From assembly GCF_000213785.1 (NCBI RefSeq), contig NC_015557.1, forward strand, positions 620,001-684,000: DNA of 64,000 nucleotides, given 5' to 3'. The notes under the pieces were generated by a model. It was not told the DNA's origin. It did not search any database and worked only from the letters and a program-made list of their open reading frames with translations. The stretch comes from Hydrogenobaculum sp. 3684. GTDB taxonomy: Bacteria > Aquificota > Aquificia > Aquificales > Aquificaceae. Below are positions 57,582 to 64,000 of this stretch, one piece after another. Numbering within the stretch: the stretch's first letter is position 1; every line of letters starts with the position of its first letter. Made by a program: the position numbers and the translations under genes.

Positions 57582-59296
57582 TGCAAGCAAGTGAAAGGAC
57601 TTTAAACGAAATAAAAGCTAAGCTTCCTTATGTAGAAGTTAAAAAAGATAAATTATTATCTGTAGTTTATGTACAAAAAGAATTGCTTATCAATACTTTA
57701 AAAGCTATAAAAGAAGACTTTGGCTTTAAGCTTTTCATAGACCATTCTGTAGTAGACACATTAGAAGCTCAAAACCGTTTTGAGGCTTTTTATATACTAT
57801 ACAACGTCGATACAAAAGAACGTATAGTAGTAAAGACTAGAACTGAACACTCGTTGCCAAGCGCAGAAAAGCTATGGTTTGCAGCCAAATGGGCCGAAAG
57901 AGAATGCTACGACATGTTTGGTATAAACTATGAGGGTCACGAACATCTAGTTAGGGCTTTCATGTGGGATACTTATAGCTATCATCCATTAAGAAAAGAT
58001 TTTCCATTGCAAGGCTATGAAACAGTAGAGCTACCATCTTTGAATGAAACCGTTTTCGGAGACACTCTTTCTGGTACTATGAACTATAGACGCACGCACA
58101 CATATGTGCCTACCCTTAAAGATTTGGAGTATACAGAAAAAAATAGGATAAAAAAGAAAGCTCAGGTGGTGCTAAACTGGGGCCCTCTTCATCCGGGTAC
58201 TCATGGTACTATGTGGTTCTTGTTTGACCTTGAAGGAGAGCGTATAGTACAAACAGATGTTATACTAGGCCAGCTTCACAGAGGCGTAGAGAAGTTGGCA
58301 GAACACGAACCTTATCAACAATTTTTGGTATATACAGATAGAATGGACTATATATCTGCTCTTTGTAGCAATCAAGCTTGGACAGTGGCAGTAGAAAGGC
58401 TTCTTGGTATAGAAGACATTGTCCCGCTAAAAGCTAAATACATAAGAACTATGATGTCCGAGCTTCAGCGTATAAACTCACATCTTTTGTGGCTTGGAAC
58501 CTACGCTCTTGATTTGGGTGCTTTAACTATATTTTTATACGCCTTTAAAGAAAGAGAAAAAATAATGGATATAATAGAAGGTATAACAGGGGCAAGGCTT
58601 ACCATATCTTATACAAGAATAGGTGGCGTGAGAATGGACTTACCAGAAGGAGCCTTGGAGGTCATTGAATCTTTTATTAAATTTTTCCCTAAAGAACTAA
58701 AAGACTGGGAGAAAATACTTAGTAGAAACAGAATATGGGTTAAAAGAAACAAAGATGTAGGCGTTTTGTCTAAAGAAGATATATATTTTTATGGGCTTAC
58801 AGGTGCTGTTGCAAGAGGTTCTGGTGTATTTTACGATATAAGAAAGTTAGAACCCTACGATGCTTATAGTATGGTAGAATTTGATGTACCTTTGGGAGAA
58901 AACGGCGATTGTTACGATAGATACCTTGTCCGTATAGAAGAAATGAAACAAAGCATAAGAATAATAGAACAATGTGTGCAAAAGCTAAAAACCATGTCAC
59001 CAAACGAGCCTTTTATGGCAGAATCTCAAGATCCTAAAAAACTAAAACTTACTTTGGATGGCATAGGCTTGAAAGTGCCAGCTGGCGAGGTTTATTCCTC
59101 AGGAGAAAATCCAAGAGGTGAGCTTGGGTTTTATATAAACTCAAAAGGCGGTTTAAAACCTTACCGAGTAAAAATAAGACCTGGCTCCTTTTATAATCTT
59201 TGCGTATATCCTCATCTTATGGAAAATAGGTATGTGGCTGATGCCGTTACTATATTGGCAAGTCTTGATCCTGTAGTTGGAGAGGTAGACAGATGA
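57581..59296 (+). CDS. nuoCD: NADH-quinone oxidoreductase fused subunit C/D, cluster 2
   Basis: A fusion of about 571 residues, paralogous to the one at 48149. The NuoC part contains KWAERECYDMFGINYEGHE and the NuoD part WGPLHPGTHGTMWFLFDLEG, QLHRGVEKL, YTDRMDYI and ASLDPVVGEVDR at the end. The C-linker region differs most. The start is ATG 57581, not the in-frame GTG before it. It overlaps nuoH-2 by 4 nt. Confidence 0.96.
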   Translation: MQASERTLNEIKAKLPYVEVKKDKLLSVVYVQKELLINTLKAIKEDFGFKLFIDHSVVDTLEAQNRFEAFYILYNVDTKERIVVKTRTEHSLPSAEKLWFAAKWAERECYDMFGINYEGHEHLVRAFMWDTYSYHPLRKDFPLQGYETVELPSLNETVFGDTLSGTMNYRRTHTYVPTLKDLEYTEKNRIKKKAQVVLNWGPLHPGTHGTMWFLFDLEGERIVQTDVILGQLHRGVEKLAEHEPYQQFLVYTDRMDYISALCSNQAWTVAVERLLGIEDIVPLKAKYIRTMMSELQRINSHLLWLGTYALDLGALTIFLYAFKEREKIMDIIEGITGARLTISYTRIGGVRMDLPEGALEVIESFIKFFPKELKDWEKILSRNRIWVKRNKDVGVLSKEDIYFYGLTGAVARGSGVFYDIRKLEPYDAYSMVEFDVPLGENGDCYDRYLVRIEEMKQSIRIIEQCVQKLKTMSPNEPFMAESQDPKKLKLTLDGIGLKVPAGEVYSSGENPRGELGFYINSKGGLKPYRVKIRPGSFYNLCVYPHLMENRYVADAVTILASLDPVVGEVDR

Positions 59297-60339
59297 GCAT
59301 AGTAGCTTTAGCTATCATAATAGCTATAAAAGTAGTGGTTATACTTGCCATCATCCTTGGCATAGGTGCTTATCTTACGCTAGTGGAAAGAAAGGTTGCA
59401 GCTCATATTCAAAGACGCCCAGGCCCAATGGTGGTAGGTTGGCATGGACTTTTACAGCCTCTGGCAGACGGTATTAAGCTTTTAACCAAAGAAGATATAT
59501 TGCCCTCTTCTGCAAACCAAGTGCTTTATAACCTTGCTATCATTATGGCTTTGGTACCAGCCTCTTTAGTGTTTGCGGTGGTGCCTTTTGGACCAGAAAT
59601 ACATATCTTTGGTTACGATATAAAACCTATACTTACAGATGTAAATATAGGCATAATAATGGCGTTTGCTTTTGGGTCTTTGGCGGTTTACGGGGTAGCC
59701 CTCTCTGGATGGGCTTCAAATAGTAAATACGCTTTAATAGGTGCCCTTAGGAAAGCTGGCATTATCATATCCTATGAAGTAGTAATCACATTTGCAGCGT
59801 TAGGACCTATTATGCTTGCAAAGTCTCTTTCTACCTACGATATAGTAATGGCTCAAATCCATCAGAAAGTTTGGTACATTTTCTTACAACCTATATCTTT
59901 TGTAGTATTTGTTTTTGCGCTTTTAGCAGAAACCGGAAGAGTACCTTTTGATATCCAAGAAGCAGAGGCTGAGCTTGTAACTGGCTTTACCGTAGAGTAC
60001 GGTGGTATGAAATTTGGACTATTTCCTCTGGTGGAATGGTATGTAGAAGTGCTTTCTTTATCTTCTATACTAACAGTGCTTTACCTTGGTGGTTGGAGCC
60101 CTATAAATATACCTTTTATAGGGTTTATAGATCCTCTTTTCTTTTTGGGACCATGGTCTGGTTTTATTTGGTTTATAATAAAAGTTACAATTTTGTTTTT
60201 ACTTGTACTTTGGCTTCATTGGACGTTGCCAAGGTATAGGATAGACCAGATTACTACGATAGCGTGGAAAGTAATGTTGCCTTTGGCACTTTTTAATATA
60301 CTTATAACTGCTTTTATAGCACCTTTGTTGAGAGGTTAG
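59293..60339 (+). CDS. nuoH: NADH-quinone oxidoreductase subunit H, cluster 2
   Basis: A 348-residue paralogue of nuoH-1. It has VERKVAAHIQRRPGPMVVGW, LQPLADGIKLLTKED, ASNSKYALIGALRKAG, AETGRVPFDIQEAEAELVTG and LPRYRIDQ. An insertion near residues 255-290 makes it slightly longer than cluster 1. It is coupled to nuoCD-2 by an ATGA overlap. Confidence 0.97.
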   Translation: MSIVALAIIIAIKVVVILAIILGIGAYLTLVERKVAAHIQRRPGPMVVGWHGLLQPLADGIKLLTKEDILPSSANQVLYNLAIIMALVPASLVFAVVPFGPEIHIFGYDIKPILTDVNIGIIMAFAFGSLAVYGVALSGWASNSKYALIGALRKAGIIISYEVVITFAALGPIMLAKSLSTYDIVMAQIHQKVWYIFLQPISFVVFVFALLAETGRVPFDIQEAEAELVTGFTVEYGGMKFGLFPLVEWYVEVLSLSSILTVLYLGGWSPINIPFIGFIDPLFFLGPWSGFIWFIIKVTILFLLVLWLHWTLPRYRIDQITTIAWKVMLPLALFNILITAFIAPLLRG

Positions 60340-60343
60340 GATT

Positions 60344-60970
60344 ATGATTAAAAAGGTATTTGAGAAGCCTTTGAACCTTTTAGAAACAATATTTTTCTTA
60401 GATTTTATAAAGGGTATGTCTATCACCATCAAGCAAGCTTTTACAAAGACTATAACTACACATTATCCTTACGAAAAATTGACGCCTCCTAAAAGATTTA
60501 GGGGATTTTTTGGCCACAAGACGGTAAACGGTTTAGAACCGCAACCTGCTTTTGACGAGTGGGTAGAGAGAATGAAGATAGAGCCTCGTCCAGGCCAATC
60601 ACGTTGTGTTGTATGCTATTTATGTAAAAAAGCTTGTCCGGTACCAGATTTATTTGAGATAGATGGTCAAAAACTTGAAAATGGTAAAAAGGTTGTATCT
60701 GTATTCAATATGAACCTTATGCTTTGCACATTTTGTGGTTTGTGTGTGGATGCTTGTCCAGTAGATTGTTTATTCCAAAGCGATATACATGAAACAGCTT
60801 CTTTTTCAAGAAAAGATTCTATTTTAAACTTAGAAAAACTTGAAGCTATAGGTAAATCTTGGCAAGACAGAAGAGAGCATGAACCAGACCGTATATGGAT
60901 AGACGACGAGGCAAGAGAAAAACTCTGGAGAGAAAACAAATTAAATCTTAAAAAGGTGGACAATGCTTAA
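60344..60970 (+). CDS. nuoI: NADH-quinone oxidoreductase subunit I, cluster 2
   Basis: A 208-residue subunit with both 4Fe-4S motifs intact, CVVCYLCKKACP and CTFCGLCVDACP, and the LTPPKRFRGFFGH segment. It is a diverged paralogue of the cluster 1 gene and overlaps nuoJ-2 by 8 nt. Confidence 0.97.
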   Translation: MIKKVFEKPLNLLETIFFLDFIKGMSITIKQAFTKTITTHYPYEKLTPPKRFRGFFGHKTVNGLEPQPAFDEWVERMKIEPRPGQSRCVVCYLCKKACPVPDLFEIDGQKLENGKKVVSVFNMNLMLCTFCGLCVDACPVDCLFQSDIHETASFSRKDSILNLEKLEAIGKSWQDRREHEPDRIWIDDEAREKLWRENKLNLKKVDNA

Positions 60971-61484
60971 CCAAATTGCTTTTTATATATTTGGTGGTAT
61001 AAGCATAATATGCGGTTTAGGCGTCGTTAGTGCCTCAAATCCAATATACGTAGTTTTATGGCTTTTAGGAGCTTTAATAGCAATAAGCGGAATATTTTTT
61101 AGCGCTGGTGCTGAGCTTTTGGGAGCTCTTCAGCTAATGGTTTACGTTGTGGCTATAGCGGTTTTTTACATACTAATAATAACAGCAGTTCCCTGGAGAA
61201 AACTACATAAAAACGAACAGCACAATAGACTAATAGGCGTTACAGTGCTTCCTTTTATAGCCTTACTCTATGTAGAAGCTTTTATAGTAGGAATATCTGG
61301 TGTTTCTATAACTAAAAATAAAATTATAGAAACTATAACAAAAAACTATGGAAATGCAGAGGTGATTGGTATTAAACTATTTAGCACATATTTTTGGGCT
61401 TTTGAGCTCATGTCTGTGCTTTTACTTATTAGTATGATAGGGGCTATTTTACTTGGTAGAAAAGAGGAGAAAACGTATGATTGA
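60963..61484 (+). CDS. nuoJ: NADH-quinone oxidoreductase subunit J, cluster 2
   Basis: A 173-residue membrane subunit with the conserved ELLGALQLMVYVVAIAVFYI helix. It starts within nuoI-2 and overlaps nuoK-2 by 8 nt, the same arrangement as in cluster 1. Confidence 0.95.
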   Translation: MLNQIAFYIFGGISIICGLGVVSASNPIYVVLWLLGALIAISGIFFSAGAELLGALQLMVYVVAIAVFYILIITAVPWRKLHKNEQHNRLIGVTVLPFIALLYVEAFIVGISGVSITKNKIIETITKNYGNAEVIGIKLFSTYFWAFELMSVLLLISMIGAILLGRKEEKTYD

Positions 61485-61797
61485 GATACTTTTGACCCCA
61501 CATGTAGAGCAGTATTTTATCCTTGCTTTTATTTTGCTTGGTATCGGACTTTTTGGCATGATGGTTAGAAAAAACCTTATTACCATTCTAATGTCTTTGG
61601 AGTTAGCGTTAAACTCTGTAAATATAGCCTTTGTTGGCATAGATAGGCTAAATCATCTTATAGACGGAGAGATTTTTGCCCTTTTTACAATAGCTTTAGC
61701 AGCTGCTGAAGCAGCGGTTGGTCTTGGCATTATACTTTCTTTATTTAGATTAAGAAAAGCAGAAAACGTAAACGAAATTATAGATTTGAAGGGGTAA
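61477..61797 (+). CDS. nuoK: NADH-quinone oxidoreductase subunit K, cluster 2
   Basis: About 106 residues, with the conserved glutamates in LMSLELALNSVN and AAAEAAVGLGIIL. I placed the start at ATG 61477, with GAGGAG 7 nt before it; an in-frame start at 61453 lies further inside nuoJ-2. It ends 2 nt before nuoL-2. Confidence 0.95.
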   Translation: MIEILLTPHVEQYFILAFILLGIGLFGMMVRKNLITILMSLELALNSVNIAFVGIDRLNHLIDGEIFALFTIALAAAEAAVGLGIILSLFRLRKAENVNEIIDLKG

Positions 61798-61798
61798 A

Positions 61799-63492
61799 GA
61801 TGCAATCTCTAATACTTCTTTTCCCGCTGTTATCTTTTATAACGATAGGACTATTTGGAAGACGCATAGGTGATTTTGCCTCAGGTGTAATAAACGCTGG
61901 TGCTGGTATACTGAGCTTTATAGTGGCTCTTATCACCATGCTTTCTATGAAAGGCCCTGAAGATATAGTATTTTACAAATTCTTACCTTTATCAAATACA
62001 TCTGTAGATATAGGTATATATATAGATAAGCTATCTATTAGCACTACAGTTACGGTTACTTTCGTAGCCAGTGTTATATTTGTATACGCAATAGGCTATA
62101 TGAGATATCTTTTTGGCAACTGGACGTTTAAATTCTTTGCATACTTTAGCTTGTTCTTGTTCTCCATGCTTCTTATACTTTTAGGAGATTCTCTTATACT
62201 TATGTTCTTTGGATGGGAAGGCGTTGGTCTTGCATCTTATCTTTTGATAGGATACTTTCATGAAGAGAAGTTTGCTACAAAGGCAAGCTTAGAAGCCTTT
62301 GTGATGAATAGAATAGGAGACTGGTCTTTTATTTTAGGCATCATATATACTTTTTGGTTGTTTGGGACATTATCCTTACCAAAGCTTTTTGAGAATGCCA
62401 GTTATGTTCCTGGTATTACATTAGCAACACTTCTTCTTTTTGGTGGTGCTGTGGGTAAATCAGGGCAAATACCTCTTCATACTTGGCTTCCTAATGCAAT
62501 GGCTGGTCCAACTCCTGTATCAGCTCTTCTACACGCTGCTACAATGGTGGCTGCAGGTGTTTATATGGTGGCAAGACTTTATCCAATATTTTCTTTATCT
62601 TCAACAACGCTTAGCTACATAACAATAACAGGTGTTGTTACAATGCTTTTTGCCGCCTTGGTAGCTACAGTACACGATGATATAAAAAAGATAATAGCTT
62701 TTTCTACCATGAGCCAGCTGGCAATCATGTTTACAGCCCTTGGTATGGGATTTCCAACAGCAGCTATGTTTCATCTTACAACACACGCTTTCTTTAAAGC
62801 TCTTTTATTCTTAGCCGCTGGTGCTGTAATAACAGGGCTTCATCATCACACCCAAAACATATTTGAAATGGGTGGACTCAAGAAATACATGCCTGTTACC
62901 TTTGGAGCTTTTATGATAGGTGCATTGGCACTTTCTGGTTTCCCTCCATTTGCCGGTTATTTTTCAAAAGATGCCATAGTATCTTCAATAATGGATAAAA
63001 ATACACTTGTAGCTACTTTAATACTCATTGCATCCTTGCTTACAGCTTATTACATAACCAGAGAAGCCTTTGTGGTGTTCTTAGGAGAAGGACATTACCA
63101 TGAAGAACCTCATGAAGTGGAACCCGTAATGAGCTTTCCAATGCTTATACTAAGCTTTTTATCCCTTATGGGTGGATTTTTGCTTTGGAATTATTTCTCC
63201 TATATGAATAGTCCTATAGAAGCACCTTCTTCTTTCATAGCACATTCTATTTACGGTATCATAGTGGCCATATTAGGCATATCCCTTTCTTATCTTTTGT
63301 ATGTCAAAAAGTTTGTGGATCCAAACACCCTTTATGAACTATTTAAACCTATACATACTCTTATGAAGTCCCAGTTTTACACAGAATATATCTATCACAA
63401 CATAATAGCAAAAGGCTATCTTGTCATATCAAGGCTTGTATATAAAGCAGTAGATCGTATAATAATAGATGGATTTGTGAATGGGGTGGCAA
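61799..63492 (+). repeat. 1.69-kb perfect repeat, copy 2 (5' part of nuoL-2)
   Basis: The second copy of the block at 52311-54004. It again starts at the base before the start codon and ends within codon 564, where GGGGTGGCAA is followed by different sequence in the two loci. Confidence 0.9.
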
Positions 63493-63638
63493 GTGCTACG
63501 TCAAATTACGGTAAACCTATTAGTAGGCTTCAGAATGGTAAGTTAAATTACTACGCTTTGTATATGCTTTACGGTGTTGTTTTTGTATTTTTGCTTTTAA
63601 TCTTAGTAATCTTTAAAGGGGGTATCCTAAATGGCTAG
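61800..63638 (+). CDS. nuoL: NADH-quinone oxidoreductase subunit L, cluster 2
   Basis: A 612-residue proton-pumping subunit. Residues 1-564 are the same as in nuoL-1, with no synonymous change seen. The last 48 residues (from ASATSNYGKPISRLQNGKLN) are different and look like an ordinary NuoL C-terminus with one anchor helix. RBS AAGGGG precedes the ATG. It overlaps nuoM-2 by 8 nt. Confidence 0.97.
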   Translation: MQSLILLFPLLSFITIGLFGRRIGDFASGVINAGAGILSFIVALITMLSMKGPEDIVFYKFLPLSNTSVDIGIYIDKLSISTTVTVTFVASVIFVYAIGYMRYLFGNWTFKFFAYFSLFLFSMLLILLGDSLILMFFGWEGVGLASYLLIGYFHEEKFATKASLEAFVMNRIGDWSFILGIIYTFWLFGTLSLPKLFENASYVPGITLATLLLFGGAVGKSGQIPLHTWLPNAMAGPTPVSALLHAATMVAAGVYMVARLYPIFSLSSTTLSYITITGVVTMLFAALVATVHDDIKKIIAFSTMSQLAIMFTALGMGFPTAAMFHLTTHAFFKALLFLAAGAVITGLHHHTQNIFEMGGLKKYMPVTFGAFMIGALALSGFPPFAGYFSKDAIVSSIMDKNTLVATLILIASLLTAYYITREAFVVFLGEGHYHEEPHEVEPVMSFPMLILSFLSLMGGFLLWNYFSYMNSPIEAPSSFIAHSIYGIIVAILGISLSYLLYVKKFVDPNTLYELFKPIHTLMKSQFYTEYIYHNIIAKGYLVISRLVYKAVDRIIIDGFVNGVASATSNYGKPISRLQNGKLNYYALYMLYGVVFVFLLLILVIFKGGILNG

Positions 63639-64000
63639 TATTCTCAATATAGCTATATTTTTACCTTTGGTGGGCGCTTTTATAGTGTCTCTTTTCAGAA
63701 ATGAGTGGCTTACTAAGGTAGTATCTATAGCAATATCAGGGGTCGTTTTTGCCTTAAGCGTTATACTACTTGTTAACTTTAATCCAAATACTCACCATTT
63801 TCTTTATAGGACCACTGTACCATGGATATCATCCCTTGGCATAAATTACGATGTTGGCTTAGATGGGCTTGGCGTATCTTTGTTTACTCTCACCGCTCTT
63901 ATATTTTTTACAGTTTTTATATGGGCTATAAAAGTAAAGGAAAAGCCTACGCTTTTTTACGCTCTTTTTCTTATACTAGAAACCACTTGTCTTGGTACGT
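63631..64000 (+). CDS. nuoM: NADH-quinone oxidoreductase subunit M, cluster 2 (partial)
   Basis: The first 123 codons of a nuoM paralogue, cut by the window edge. It begins MASILNIAIFLPLVGAFIV and contains INYDVGLDGLGVSLFTLTAL, which matches the VGVDGLS region of NuoM. AAAGGGGG lies before the ATG at 63631, inside the end of nuoL-2. The reading frame is open to the last base. Confidence 0.9.
   Translation, partial: MASILNIAIFLPLVGAFIVSLFRNEWLTKVVSIAISGVVFALSVILLVNFNPNTHHFLYRTTVPWISSLGINYDVGLDGLGVSLFTLTALIFFTVFIWAIKVKEKPTLFYALFLILETTCLGT

Overview
The window is AT-rich DNA (roughly one third G+C by eye) from a bacterium that most resembles the Aquificales, and within them Hydrogenobaculum. 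The reasons are two tandem nuo clusters with fused nuoCD, an archaeal-type S-adenosylmethionine synthetase upstream of them, a FrdB/SdhB-type iron-sulfur protein and tightly overlapping genes. This assignment rests on gene content and family knowledge, not on a database search.

Layout. (1) 0-6 kb: tRNA-Leu, a large multidomain glycosyltransferase, and a minus-strand operon of a secreted hypothetical, ctpA and tsaD. (2) 6.3-27 kb: an accessory island. It holds an OlsA/PlsC-like acyltransferase, a polysaccharide-deacetylase-like protein, a PHP-glycosyltransferase fusion with a second GT4 enzyme, two TonB-dependent receptors, a broken MntA/HepT toxin-antitoxin pair, a dedicated exbB-exbD-tonB set with a secreted phosphoesterase, and an operon with HMA-like proteins, small membrane/coiled-coil proteins, an unusual P-type ATPase, a CDF-like protein and an OlsB-like ornithine acyltransferase. 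Six transcription units here start with 11-bp-phased TTAACA-like repeats placed 9 nt before a -10 hexamer, the geometry of PhoB/PhoP boxes. I read the island as a probable phosphate-starvation regulon: organophosphate capture, phosphate release, and replacement of phospholipids by ornithine lipids and glycolipids. (3) 26.8-27.7 kb: wreckage of a kdp potassium-transport locus. (4) 27.7-38 kb: a type IV pilus or type II secretion-like cluster (secretin, platform protein, pilin-like proteins, PilT-like ATPase). Two pilin-like genes have their leader separated from the hydrophobic helix by a stop/start or frameshift, and one pilin has a repeat-expanded leader. (5) 38-46 kb: housekeeping genes (DedA, Hsp20, tRNA-Leu, nitroreductase, nnr, pgk, fabD, frdB-like, HIT, rpsU, metK). 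(6) 47-64 kb: nuoA-B-CD-H-I-J-K-L-M-N followed by a second set nuoA-CD-H-I-J-K-L-M, which runs off the end.

The most striking structural feature is that the two nuoL genes are identical over about 1.69 kb, starting at the start codon, while every neighbouring paralogue has diverged. This points to recent gene conversion. Many genes have a -10 hexamer only 6-8 nt before the start codon, which suggests frequent leaderless transcripts.
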